A DNA stretch of 13,186 nucleotides from JAWLHJ01 sp039587535 (lineage in GTDB: Bacteria; Gemmatimonadota; Gemmatimonadetes; Longimicrobiales; Gaopeijiaceae): positions 1 to 13,186 of the forward strand of contig JBDHIF010000049.1 of assembly GCA_039587535.1 (NCBI GenBank), in the 5' to 3' direction. The stretch's first letter is position 1, and each line of letters begins with the position of its first letter. Of the stretch, positions 1 to 7,687 are shown in pieces. Under the pieces are notes generated by a model, which was not told the DNA's origin, did not search any database, and saw only the letters and a list, made by a program, of their open reading frames with translations. The position numbers were made by a program, and so were the translations under genes.

Positions 1-2804
1 GCCATCTTCCGGAGCACGGTCTGTAGGATGCCGCCGTTCTGGTAGTACTCCACGTCCACGTCGGAGTCGAGCCGGACCAGGGCCTCGAAGGTGGTCACGT
101 CTCCGTCTTCGGCCGTGGCCGTGACGGTCACCGTTCCACCGGGCGTCAGGTCGCTGGCGATGCCTTCGATGTCGAAGGTTTCGTGGCCGTCCAAGCCGAG
201 GGACTCCGCGCTCTGACCCTCGGGGAATTCCAGCGGGAGCACACCCATGCCCACCAGATTGCTCCGGTGGATCCGCTCGAAGCTCTCCGCGATGACCGCT
301 TTGACTCCCAGAAGAATCGTTCCCTTGGCCGCCCAATCCCTGGAGCTTCCGGTGCCGTACTCCTGTCCGGCCAGGATCACCAACGGGGTGCCGGCCTCCT
401 GGTAACGCATGGAGGCGTCATAGATCGGGATCTCCTCACCGGTGGGGAAGTGCAGCGTGTACCCGCCCTCCCGGCCGTCCAGCAGGAGATTCTTGATACG
501 GACGTTCCCGAAGGTGCCTCGCATCATGACTTCGTGGTTTCCCCGTCGGGCGCCGAAGGTGTTGAAGTCCTTCACCTGGATGTCGTGGCTGCGGAGATAC
601 AGGCCGGCTGGCTCGTTCTTCGGGATCGCGCCAGCGGGCGAGATGTGGTCCGTGGTCACGGATTGTCCCAGTAGGGCCAGCACCCGAGCCCCGTGCACGT
701 CTTCAGGCTCGGGGACGTCGACGTCCATCCCCTCGAAGAAAGGCGGGCGACGCACGTAGGTGGAAGCGCTGTCCCAGTCATAGAGACTGCTCTCTTCGGG
801 AAGCGGGAGCGCTTGCCAGTGCTCGTCGCCCTCGAAGACCTCGGCGTACCGCTCCTTGTACATCTCGGGCTTCAAGGAGCTTGCCACGGTCTCACGGATC
901 TCTTGCTGCGTAGGCCAGATGTCCGAGAGGAAGACGGGCTTGCCGTCGCGGTCCCGGCCCAGGGGCTCGCTGTACAGGTCGATGTCCACACGGCCGGCGA
1001 GAGCGTAGGCAACCACCAACATCGGCGACGCCAGGTAGTTGGCGCGGACGAGCGGGTGGATGCGGGCTTCGAAGTTCCGGTTCCCCGACAGGACCGACGC
1101 CACCACCAACCCGTGCTCCTCGACGGCCCGGTGGATGTTCTCCGGGAGGGGCCCCGAGTTTCCGATGCACGTCGTGCACCCATACCCGACCACGTGGAAG
1201 TTGAGCTTCTCCAGAGGGTCCATGAGTCCGGACCCCTCAAGGTAGTCCGTGACGACCTTGGAGCCCGGTGCCATGCTCGTCTTCACCCATGACGGCATCT
1301 CCAGGCCCAACGCCACAGCCTTCTGGGCGACCAGCCCGGCACCGATCATCACGGAGGGGTTGGAGGTGTTCGTGCACGAGGTGATGGCGGCAATGACCAC
1401 CGTCCCGTCCGAAAGCTCCACCTCGTCTCCGTCATGGTCGATCGCCACCGAACGACCGTCCCGAGCGGCGGTCACGTGACCTGCCACCTTCACCGGCTCG
1501 TTGCCGCCCTCGCCAGCCCAGCTCTCGGCTTCACGCGGCTCGCCTTCGCTCTCCGCCTCTTCGCGCGTCGGAGGGTCGAAGCCCGCCGGGACCAGGCCTG
1601 GCAGGTCCCGCTGGAAGGTCGGGCGCATGTCGACCAGCCGGATGCGGTCCTGGGGGCGCTTCGGGCCAGCCAAGCTCGGCTCCACCGTGGACATGTCCAG
1701 CTCGAGTCGGGACGTGTACTCCGGGTCCGGTGTGTCATCGGTCCGGAAGAGGCCGAGCCCGCGAGAGACACGCTCCACCCGCTCGACCAGCTCGGGGCTC
1801 CGACCGCTACCGGCCAGATACTCCAAAGACACCTTGTCCACCGGGAAGAACCCGATAGTGGCTCCATACTCAGGGGCCATGTTGGCGAGCGTGGCCTTGT
1901 CCGGGAGCGACAGGTTGCTGAGCCCAGCTCCGTAGAATTCCACGAAGCGCCCCACGACGCCGTGCTTTCGCAGCAGCTCGGTCACGCGGAGAACCAGGTC
2001 CGTCGCGGTGGCGCCTTCCGGGAGCTGGCCCGTGAGCTTCATCCCCACGACTTCGGGCATGAGCATGTAGTAGGGCTGGCCCAGAACGACGGCCTCCGCC
2101 TCGATTCCGCCCACACCCCAGCCGACGACGCCGAGGCCGTTGATCATGGTCGTGTGGGAGTCGGTGCCCACCAGGGTGTCCGGGTAGGCGACGAATTCAC
2201 CGTTCTCCTGCCGGCGGTGCACCACCGAGGCCAGGTACTCCAGGTTCACCTGGTGCACGATACCCGTTCCAGGCGGCACGACCGAGAAGTTGTCGAACGC
2301 TTCCTGGGCCCACCGGAGCAGGGCGTACCGCTCGTGGTTGCGCTCGAACTCGCGGTCCACGTTCAGCCGGAACGCGTCAGCGGTGCCGAAGTAGTCCACC
2401 TGGACGGAGTGGTCGATGACCAGGTCGGCCGGCACGACCGGGTTGATGCGTGACGCGTCACCGCCCATGGCCTCGAGGCCGTCCCTCATGGCGGCCAGGT
2501 CCACGACCGCCGGCACGCCCGTGAAGTCCTGCAGCACCACACGGCTGGGCATGAAGGGCACGTCCGCGCCGGCGTTGGTGGGGCTCCATCCCGCCACGGC
2601 CCGCACATGCTCCTCGCTTACGTATGGGCTGCCTGCGTGGCGAAGCGCGTTCTCGAGCAGGACCCGGATGGAGAAGGGGAGTCGGTCCAGCGAATCGATG
2701 ACGCCGTGCTCCTCCAGCTTCCCGAGCCGGTAGAACGTGGTCTTGCCTTCCGGCAGATCGAGGGTCGTCCTGGCTCCGAATGGATCTCGCTTGAAGTCCG
2801 CCAC
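1..2804 (-). CDS. acnA: Aconitate hydratase (AcnA/IRP type), 3' end cut by window
   Basis: Converts citrate to isocitrate through cis-aconitate in the TCA cycle; cytoplasmic [4Fe-4S] enzyme. The minus-strand frame is open from 2804 to the window edge: 934 residues, no stop yet. It ends in a family-like YYQNGGILQTVLRKM, so only a few codons are missing. Cluster ligands are Cys477 (SCTNTSNP) and Cys543/Cys546 (GCTTCIGNSG); the 66-residue gap from the first to the second Cys matches E. coli AcnA. The substrate motif DSHTTM is at 215-220, and the swivel-domain GTGSSRDW has Arg822. The linker at about 409-438 is long and Glu-rich, which makes the protein longer than the usual 890-910 residues. The GTG start at 2804 is chosen because AGGAG lies 5 bases upstream and the N-terminus fits the family. 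An in-frame ATG at 2858 would add 18 atypical residues. The gene diverges from tRNA-Leu and citrate synthase. Identity is very secure. Confidence 0.97.
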   Translation of the reverse strand, partial: MADFKRDPFGARTTLDLPEGKTTFYRLGKLEEHGVIDSLDRLPFSIRVLLENALRHAGSPYVSEEHVRAVAGWSPTNAGADVPFMPSRVVLQDFTGVPAVVDLAAMRDGLEAMGGDASRINPVVPADLVIDHSVQVDYFGTADAFRLNVDREFERNHERYALLRWAQEAFDNFSVVPPGTGIVHQVNLEYLASVVHRRQENGEFVAYPDTLVGTDSHTTMINGLGVVGWGVGGIEAEAVVLGQPYYMLMPEVVGMKLTGQLPEGATATDLVLRVTELLRKHGVVGRFVEFYGAGLSNLSLPDKATLANMAPEYGATIGFFPVDKVSLEYLAGSGRSPELVERVERVSRGLGLFRTDDTPDPEYTSRLELDMSTVEPSLAGPKRPQDRIRLVDMRPTFQRDLPGLVPAGFDPPTREEAESEGEPREAESWAGEGGNEPVKVAGHVTAARDGRSVAIDHDGDEVELSDGTVVIAAITSCTNTSNPSVMIGAGLVAQKAVALGLEMPSWVKTSMAPGSKVVTDYLEGSGLMDPLEKLNFHVVGYGCTTCIGNSGPLPENIHRAVEEHGLVVASVLSGNRNFEARIHPLVRANYLASPMLVVAYALAGRVDIDLYSEPLGRDRDGKPVFLSDIWPTQQEIRETVASSLKPEMYKERYAEVFEGDEHWQALPLPEESSLYDWDSASTYVRRPPFFEGMDVDVPEPEDVHGARVLALLGQSVTTDHISPAGAIPKNEPAGLYLRSHDIQVKDFNTFGARRGNHEVMMRGTFGNVRIKNLLLDGREGGYTLHFPTGEEIPIYDASMRYQEAGTPLVILAGQEYGTGSSRDWAAKGTILLGVKAVIAESFERIHRSNLVGMGVLPLEFPEGQSAESLGLDGHETFDIEGIASDLTPGGTVTVTATAEDGDVTTFEALVRLDSDVDVEYYQNGGILQTVLRKM

Positions 2805-2876
2805 GGTGGCTCCTGTCGTCTCGTCGTGCGCTGGGCGCCCGGGGCGCCCGCGGTTCATGGTCCCAAGTGAGCCCTA

Positions 2877-2905
2877 ATGATGCTTGAAGTCTGCGCCCCT
2901 GTCAG
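2877..2905 (-). promoter_or_regulatory. Candidate sigma70-type promoter for aconitase
   Basis: Read on the minus strand, CTGACA (2905-2900, five of six matches to the -35 consensus) is separated by 17 bases from CATCAT (2882-2877, four of six to the -10). Transcription would start near 2869 and give a leader of about 65 nucleotides before the GTG start. The in-frame ATG at 2858 would lie only about 12 bases into this leader, which favours the GTG. The call rests on consensus matching only. Confidence 0.4.
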
Positions 2906-2940
2906 GTACCCGGACCGGGCTCGTCCGGACGGACCGTCTA

Positions 2941-2970
2941 TTGAGCGGGTGGCGTCGGGCGCGTTAGCTT
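2941..2970 (+). promoter_or_regulatory. Candidate promoter for tRNA-Leu
   Basis: TTGAGC (2941-2946) is followed after 18 bases by TAGCTT (2965-2970). The start point would fall near 2977, about 8 bases before the mature tRNA 5' end, which is a usual distance for a tRNA transcript. The -10 match is weak (three of six), so position is the main support. Confidence 0.35.
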
Positions 2971-2984
2971 GCGGGTCTGGTTCA

Positions 2985-3067
2985 GCCGGGGTGGCGGAAC
3001 GGTAGACGCGGCGGCCTCAAAAGCCGCTGTCCGCAAGGGCGTGCGGGTTCGAATCCCGCCCCCGGCA
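2985..3067 (+). tRNA. tRNA-Leu (anticodon CAA)
   Basis: An 83-nt class II tRNA that folds fully by eye. The acceptor stem GCCGGGG (2985-2991) pairs with CCCCGGC (3060-3066), with discriminator A at 3067. The anticodon stem GCGGC/GCCGC encloses the loop CTCAAAA, placing CAA at 3018-3020, which reads the leucine codon UUG. The variable arm (3028-3042) is long with its own short stem, as expected for Leu. The T arm is GCGGG-TTCGAAT-CCCGC (3043-3059). The terminal CCA is not encoded, so it must be added after transcription. The gene sits between the divergent aconitase gene and citrate synthase, and nothing around it suggests an integration event. Confidence 0.96.
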
Positions 3068-3083
3068 TACGTTGTGTGGGTAC

Positions 3084-3112
3084 TTGGGCTCATGCGTCGG
3101 GACGGGTATACT
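3084..3112 (+). promoter_or_regulatory. Candidate sigma70-type promoter for citrate synthase
   Basis: TTGGGC (3084-3089) is separated by 17 bases from TATACT (3107-3112), a five-of-six -10 match. It lies 17 bases after the tRNA 3' end, and the start point near 3119 would give a leader of about 74 nucleotides. An own promoter together with the terminator at 4543 suggests that citrate synthase is transcribed as a single gene. Confidence 0.55.
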
Positions 3113-3129
3113 ATCAGGCTCCACCGACG

Positions 3130-3166
3130 ACGCTCGTGGGAGCGTGGGCCCCGCCGCATGCCGGCG
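3130..3166 (+). other. Two tandem stem-loops in the citrate synthase leader
   Basis: ACGCTC (3130-3135) pairs perfectly with GAGCGT (3140-3145) around a GTGG loop. CGCCG (3152-3156) pairs perfectly with CGGCG (3162-3166) around CATGC. Both fall between the predicted transcription start and the ribosome binding site at 3183. They may stabilise or regulate the mRNA. They do not match any riboswitch I recognise, and short GC-rich hairpins are common in a genome like this. Confidence 0.35.
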
Positions 3167-3192
3167 CTTCAGCCAATCAAACGGAGACATTC

Positions 3193-4503
3193 ATGGGAGA
3201 GAGCGGAAACGAGAGGAAGGACACCCTCTCGATCCGGGACAATCGCACCGGGCGCGACTACGAGATCGATATCCTCGAGGGCGATGTGATCCGTGCCATG
3301 GATCTCCGCCAGATCAAGGTCGAGGACTCGGATTTCGGCATGATGTCTTACGACCCCGCGTTCACGAACACGGCGTCGACCCGGAGCGAGGTCACTTATA
3401 TCGACGGTGGCGAGGGGATCCTCAGGTACCGGGGATATCCCATCGAGCAGCTTGCCGAGCGGAGCTCCCACCTCGAGGTGGCGTATCTTCTTTTGAAGGG
3501 TGAGCTCCCCACCCAGTCGGAGCTCGACGCGTTCGTGCACGACGTCACGTTCCACACGTACGTCCACGAGAATATCACGGACCTCTTCGAGGGCTTCCGC
3601 TACGATGCCCATGCCATGGGCATGGTCATCAGCGGGGTCTCCGCGCTCTCGACATTCTATCCCGAGGCCAAGGAGATCGACGATCCGGCGGTGCGCTGGC
3701 AGCAGATCGTTCGCCTCGTGGCCAAGATGCCCACCTTGGCTGCGTACTCGTACCGGCACCATCGCGGTCTTCCTTACGTCTATCCCGAAAACGAGTTCTC
3801 CTACACGGAGAACTTCCTGAACATGCTGTTCCGGATCGGGACCCGGGACTACAAGCCGAGCCCGGTTCTCGCCAAGGCCCTGGACGTGCTTTTCATCCTG
3901 CACGCCGATCACGAGCAGAACTGCTCCACCACGACCATGCGGGTCATCGGCTCCTCCCACGCCGATCCCTACTCGGCGCTGGCCGGATCCATGGCGGCGC
4001 TCTACGGGCCGCTTCACGGAGGTGCCAACGAGGCGGTGCTGCGCATGCTGAGGCGCATCGGCACCGTCGACAACATTCCGGCCTTCATGGAAGGCGTGAA
4101 GAACCGCGAAGAGCGTCTCATGGGCTTCGGGCACCGGGTGTACAAGGCGTACGATCCGCGTGCGAGCATCATCAAGCGCACGGCGGACGAGGTGTTCCAA
4201 GTGACGGGCCGAAACCCGCTGCTGGACATTGCGCTGGAGCTGGAGAAGATCGCGCTCAACGAGGACTTCTTCGTCGAGCGAAACCTCTACCCCAACGTGG
4301 ACTTCTACTCCGGCATCATCTATCAGGCCATGGGCTTCCCGGTGGAGATGTTCCCGGTGCTCTTCGCGATTCCGCGGGCCGTCGGTTGGTTGGCCCAGTG
4401 GCAGGAGATGCTGGAGGACCCGGAGCAGAGGATCGCACGGCCGCGCCAGGTGTACGTCGGCGAGGGCGAGCGCGACTTCGTGCCCATCGGCGAGCGGGGC
4501 TGA
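3193..4503 (+). CDS. gltA: Citrate synthase
   Basis: Condenses oxaloacetate and acetyl-CoA to citrate, the first TCA-cycle step; cytoplasmic. The protein is 436 residues, the usual length for the bacterial type II enzyme. Catalytic residues are visible: His275 in LHGGANEA, His314 in GFGHRVYK and Asp370 in NVDFYSG. The motif HADHEQN lies at 237-243, and the C-terminus carries RPRQVYVGE. The frame is open upstream to a GTG at 3076, but that extension overlaps the predicted promoter and has no family character. The ATG at 3193 has GGAG 6 bases upstream (3183-3186) and begins a family-like N-terminus. The gene follows tRNA-Leu, diverges from aconitase, whose substrate it makes, and ends 39 bases before a strong terminator. 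Identity is very secure. Confidence 0.97.
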   Translation: MGESGNERKDTLSIRDNRTGRDYEIDILEGDVIRAMDLRQIKVEDSDFGMMSYDPAFTNTASTRSEVTYIDGGEGILRYRGYPIEQLAERSSHLEVAYLLLKGELPTQSELDAFVHDVTFHTYVHENITDLFEGFRYDAHAMGMVISGVSALSTFYPEAKEIDDPAVRWQQIVRLVAKMPTLAAYSYRHHRGLPYVYPENEFSYTENFLNMLFRIGTRDYKPSPVLAKALDVLFILHADHEQNCSTTTMRVIGSSHADPYSALAGSMAALYGPLHGGANEAVLRMLRRIGTVDNIPAFMEGVKNREERLMGFGHRVYKAYDPRASIIKRTADEVFQVTGRNPLLDIALELEKIALNEDFFVERNLYPNVDFYSGIIYQAMGFPVEMFPVLFAIPRAVGWLAQWQEMLEDPEQRIARPRQVYVGEGERDFVPIGERG

Positions 4504-4542
4504 GCCCGGCCCGTCGGGCGAGCTGCTCGCCAGGAAGAAATA

Positions 4543-4569
4543 GGGGCGCCCGCCGCGGGCGCCCCTTTT
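4543..4569 (+). terminator. Rho-independent terminator after citrate synthase
   Basis: GGGGCGCCCG (4543-4552) pairs perfectly with CGGGCGCCCC (4556-4565) around a CCG loop and is followed by TTTT (4566-4569). This is a 10-bp all-GC stem with a short T run, 39 bases after the citrate synthase stop and upstream of the next gene. Confidence 0.85.
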
Positions 4570-4574
4570 GCGTC

Positions 4575-4589
4575 TCCGGATGATCCGGA
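4575..4589. repeat. TCCGGA repeat pair, operator-like
   Basis: The palindrome TCCGGA occurs twice (4575-4580 and 4584-4589), separated by TGA. It lies between the terminator and the start of the MBL-fold hydrolase. The spacing and symmetry resemble a small protein-binding site, but GC-rich palindromes occur by chance here and no clear promoter adjoins it. Confidence 0.2.
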
Positions 4590-4633
4590 ACGTCTCTCTC
4601 CCAACCCGTGCCATAGCGTGGCGGAGCCCGCAA

Positions 4634-5518
4634 ATGAGCAACCCGGAGTGCATCGACCTCGTCCACCTGGGACTCCAGGGCGCGATCGCCTGCTATCTCG
4701 TCCACGCCGAGGAGCCGACGATCGTCGATCCCGGCCCCACGACCACGGTCGACCATCTCGTGGACCAGCTTGCGGAGCGAGGGGTGGGCCCGAACGACCT
4801 CCGGCACGTGATGTTGACCCATGTGCACCTCGACCATGCGGGCTCCACGGGGCACCTCGTGGAGCGGTTCCCAGAGGCCGTTGTGCACGTCCACGAAGAT
4901 GGCGCGTCCCATATGGTGGACCCGGCGCGCTTGGTGGCTAGCACCCGTCGGACGTTCGGGGACGCGCACGATCGACTCTGGGGGGAGGTTAAGCCAGTGC
5001 CCGCGCATCGGGTTCGGGGATGGCGGCAAGGAGAGGCCGGTCCCTGGAAGGGGCTCCGGCCCGTGCCGACCCCGGGGCACATCGCGCACCATCTTGGATA
5101 TCTGGACGAACGGGAGGGCACGCTGTTCGCAGGGGACGCCATGGGGATCGTGCTTGGGGAGGGACCGACCCACCCGGCGACGCCACCACCGGCTGTAGAC
5201 CTGCCGGCGTGGCAGGACACGCTGCGCGAGATCGGAGCCATGGGCCCCGAGCGAGTGGCGGTGACGCACTTCGGGGTACATACCGACGTGGAGGCGCGCA
5301 GGGACCAGCTCGCCGCGCGGCTTAGCGCCCTGGAGTCCCGAGTGCGCGCGGCGATGGAGGCGGGCGAGGAGGAGCAGGATGCGGCCCGCTTCGAGGAGGA
5401 GGTCCGCGAGGAGCTCGCTCCGTACATCGGGCGGGAAGAGGTGGACCGGTATTTCGACATGTTCTCGGCTGCGACCGATTGGGCGGGCGTGGCGTTCTAT
5501 CTGAAACGGAATCCATGA
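4634..5518 (+). CDS. MBL-fold metallo-hydrolase (glyoxalase II-like)
   Basis: A 294-residue cytoplasmic hydrolase of the metallo-beta-lactamase superfamily; the substrate cannot be read from sequence. The zinc-binding set is complete: THVHLDHAG gives His63, His65, Asp67 and His68, followed by His149 (TPGHI), Asp168 (AGDAMG) and His212 (THFG). A C-terminal segment (about 225-275) rich in Glu, Arg and Ala looks helical, and such tails often shape the substrate pocket in this family. The frame extends upstream to a TTG at 4568 inside the terminator, which is not credible. The ATG at 4634 has GGAG 7 bases upstream (4623-4626). The stop lies 7 bases before the M1 peptidase start, so the two are probably co-transcribed. 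No signal peptide. The fold is secure; the reaction is unknown. Confidence 0.85.
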   Translation: MSNPECIDLVHLGLQGAIACYLVHAEEPTIVDPGPTTTVDHLVDQLAERGVGPNDLRHVMLTHVHLDHAGSTGHLVERFPEAVVHVHEDGASHMVDPARLVASTRRTFGDAHDRLWGEVKPVPAHRVRGWRQGEAGPWKGLRPVPTPGHIAHHLGYLDEREGTLFAGDAMGIVLGEGPTHPATPPPAVDLPAWQDTLREIGAMGPERVAVTHFGVHTDVEARRDQLAARLSALESRVRAAMEAGEEEQDAARFEEEVREELAPYIGREEVDRYFDMFSAATDWAGVAFYLKRNP

Positions 5519-5525
5519 GGGTGAG

Positions 5526-7586
5526 ATGACTCGGACGCGAAGCATGGGTGGACGGGTGGCTGGGTGGACCCGCGCACGGTTCTCGGGTGGGACGCCCCGC
5601 GCTTTGGCGCTGGCTTCGACCTGCTTTCTGTGGGGTGTGATCTGGCCCGCGGACACGATTCAGGGCCAGGTCGCTGGTAACGAGTCAGGGGAAGCTCGGA
5701 CGGTCCGAGCGATTCCAGCCGCGGTCACGCCGCCTCGGGGCTATCAGAACGCGGTGCAGCGGGCCTGGCACGGGTCCGACGGCAGCCCCACCGAAGCCTA
5801 TTGGCAGCAGTGGAGCAGCTACGACCTCGATGCGCGGCTCGATCCTGAGAGCGGTCAGCTGGAGGGCACCGTACGTATCCGGTACGCGAACAACGCGCCG
5901 GCAGGGCTCGGGAGCGTGTGGGTCCATCTGCACCAGAATCTCCATTCCGAGGGTGTGGCCCGGAACCAGCCGGAAGAGATCACCGGCGGCGTCCAGCTGG
6001 GCCATGTGGTGGCTGCTGGCGATACCCTCGCGGAGGGTCCTCTCAACGAGGGCCCGGCCTACCAGGTCCAGGGCACGCTCATGCAGATCCGTCCGCCCGA
6101 GCCCGTGGAGCAGGGAGACACGCTGGATCTCGAGCTGGCTTGGAGCGTCGTGCTCCCTCAAGCCGGTGCCGGACGGATGGGGCACTCCGACCGCGAGGTC
6201 TACTTCGTGGCGTACTGGTATCCCCGAATGGCGGTGTTCGACCCCGTCCGGGGCTGGGATGCTCAGCCGTACCTCGGCAACGCCGAGTTCCACGATGGCT
6301 TCGGTGACTACACGGCCGCGGTCTCGGTGCCGGTCGGATGGTCGGTCATGGCTACCGGCGACCTGGAGAACGCGGACGAGGTGTACACGCCGCTCACGCT
6401 CGGGCGGCTGCAGGAAGCGGCCTCGTCCGACGAGCGAGTGACGATCGCGGCGCAGGGTGAACGGGATGCCGGGACCGTCACGACCGAGGGCGAGGACGGT
6501 TGGCTCACCTACGAGTTCGCCGCCGACAGCGTGCGCGACTTCGCATGGACCACGTCCAACGTCCAGCGCTGGGACGCCACGTCGGCGCTGGTGGGCGATC
6601 GAGATGGTGACGGCGTTGACGATCGGGTGCTGATCCATTCGTTCTGGCGTGACGATCGGGCGCCGCTCTGGGAGCACCAATGGCGCCATGGGAAGCAATC
6701 CATCGAGTTCCACTCCCGTTACACGGGCATCGACTATCCGTGGCCCCACATGACTTCGGTAGAGGGCACCGACATCATCGGTGGCGGCATGGAGTTCCCC
6801 ATGATGACCGTCATCGGGCCGTACACCGGGCGCAGCGAGCAGGAGCTGTTCAACGTCACGTCGCACGAGATCGCGCACATGTGGGTGCCGATGATCGTGA
6901 GCACGAACGAGAAGCGTCACGCCTGGATGGATGAGGGCATATCCACGTTCCTCGAGGGTGAGAGCCGCATGGAGCTCTGGCCGGGTGTCGACCATCACCG
7001 GGTCGAGTCGAGGAGCTACCTGCAGGCCGCGGCCGCCGACATGGAGCAGAGCATGATGCGCCACGGCGACCATTACGAGCCCGGGCCGGGTTACGGCGTC
7101 GCTTCGTACCCGAAGCCTGCTGCGCTGATGGTCGCGCTTCGGCAGGTCCTGGGCGAGGAAGTGTGGACCGAGGCGTACCGGACTTTCCTTTCCGAATGGG
7201 CGTACAAGCATCCCACGCCCTGGGACTTCTTCAACACGTTCGAGCGAGTGGCCGGTCAGGACCTGGACTGGTTCTGGACGTCGTTCTACTACGAGACCTG
7301 GGTGCTGGACCACGTCGTGACCGGCGTGCGTGCGCCGAGCAACGGGCAGTCCGTGGTCGTGGTGGAAGACCGGGGGAACGCCATCTTCCCGGCGCGCGTC
7401 CAGGTGAGGACCTCCACCGGCGAGACCCTCACTTACGACATCCCCGTGGATCACTGGCTCGGAGGCGCGAGCGTGCACGAGTACCAGGTCCCCGAGGGAG
7501 TGGGACGCGTGACCCGGGTAGAGATCGATCCCATGGGGTACGCTCCGGACGTGGACCGCAGCAACAACATCTGGCCGAGAGGGTGA
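5526..7586 (+). CDS. Exported M1-family zinc aminopeptidase
   Basis: A 686-residue gluzincin peptidase that should remove N-terminal amino acids from peptides outside the cytoplasm. An N-terminal basic stretch followed by a hydrophobic segment (about 26-40) looks like a signal peptide, with cleavage possible near residue 48. The N-terminal beta domain spans about 95-345. The catalytic domain has the exopeptidase motif GGGMEFP (419-425, in place of GAMEN), the zinc site HEIAH (447-451) and, after exactly 18 residues, Glu470 in MDEGIS. The likely catalytic tyrosine is Tyr528 in SYPKPAALM. A short all-beta tail (about 600-686) follows, and the long helical C-terminal domain of PepN-type enzymes is absent. 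Residues 358-366 (DRDGDGVDD) form a calcium-loop-like acidic insert. The start is the first ATG, directly after the MBL gene, with a purine-rich GAGGGTGAG before it. The family is secure; the substrate is unknown. Confidence 0.92.
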   Translation: MTRTRSMGGRVAGWTRARFSGGTPRALALASTCFLWGVIWPADTIQGQVAGNESGEARTVRAIPAAVTPPRGYQNAVQRAWHGSDGSPTEAYWQQWSSYDLDARLDPESGQLEGTVRIRYANNAPAGLGSVWVHLHQNLHSEGVARNQPEEITGGVQLGHVVAAGDTLAEGPLNEGPAYQVQGTLMQIRPPEPVEQGDTLDLELAWSVVLPQAGAGRMGHSDREVYFVAYWYPRMAVFDPVRGWDAQPYLGNAEFHDGFGDYTAAVSVPVGWSVMATGDLENADEVYTPLTLGRLQEAASSDERVTIAAQGERDAGTVTTEGEDGWLTYEFAADSVRDFAWTTSNVQRWDATSALVGDRDGDGVDDRVLIHSFWRDDRAPLWEHQWRHGKQSIEFHSRYTGIDYPWPHMTSVEGTDIIGGGMEFPMMTVIGPYTGRSEQELFNVTSHEIAHMWVPMIVSTNEKRHAWMDEGISTFLEGESRMELWPGVDHHRVESRSYLQAAAADMEQSMMRHGDHYEPGPGYGVASYPKPAALMVALRQVLGEEVWTEAYRTFLSEWAYKHPTPWDFFNTFERVAGQDLDWFWTSFYYETWVLDHVVTGVRAPSNGQSVVVVEDRGNAIFPARVQVRTSTGETLTYDIPVDHWLGGASVHEYQVPEGVGRVTRVEIDPMGYAPDVDRSNNIWPRG

Positions 7587-7594
7587 CGCAGACC

Positions 7595-7620
7595 CCGGTC
7601 CCGGCGTCGGAACGGACCGG
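7595..7620 (+). other. Stem-loop after the M1 peptidase gene
   Basis: CCGGTCC (7595-7601) pairs perfectly with GGACCGG (7614-7620) around a 12-base loop, 9 bases after the peptidase stop codon. No T run follows, so it is not a classical intrinsic terminator. It could protect the mRNA 3' end or act with Rho. Confidence 0.3.
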
Positions 7621-7668
7621 CTCCGGGAACTGATCTGCCCGGCTTGCTCGTTCTGTATTTCCGAAGGA

Positions 7669-7687
7669 GGCCGGCGTGGAGCCGGCC
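7669..7687 (+). other. Stem-loop over ribosome binding site and GTG of a mini-ORF
   Basis: GGCCGGC (7669-7675) pairs perfectly with GCCGGCC (7681-7687) around GTGGA. The 5' arm overlaps the last two bases of AAGGAGG (7664-7670), and the loop contains the GTG at 7676. There is no T tail, so a role in translation of the downstream reading frames is more likely than termination. Confidence 0.3.

Noticed and set aside
1434..2453. A 339-codon open frame on the plus strand opposite aconitase
   Set aside because: Shadow of the aconitase gene, whose frame is continuous and carries all cluster ligands.
2985..3067. tRNA-Leu as an integration site for the integrase region
   Set aside because: No partial tRNA repeat is seen elsewhere in the window, housekeeping genes flank the tRNA, and IntI-type recombinases use attI/attC rather than tRNA genes.
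3169..4653. A 494-codon open frame on the minus strand opposite citrate synthase
   Set aside because: It mirrors the codon phase of a certain gene in GC-rich DNA, has no recognisable domain and reads as Arg/His/Val-rich shadow sequence.
4316..5656. A 446-codon open frame on the minus strand across the citrate synthase end, terminator and MBL gene
   Set aside because: It crosses a strong terminator and two well-supported plus-strand genes and has no domain of its own.
5685..7478. A 597-codon open frame on the minus strand opposite the M1 peptidase
   Set aside because: Shadow frame. The plus-strand protein has intact HEXXH-x18-E and exopeptidase motifs, while this one has none and no credible start.
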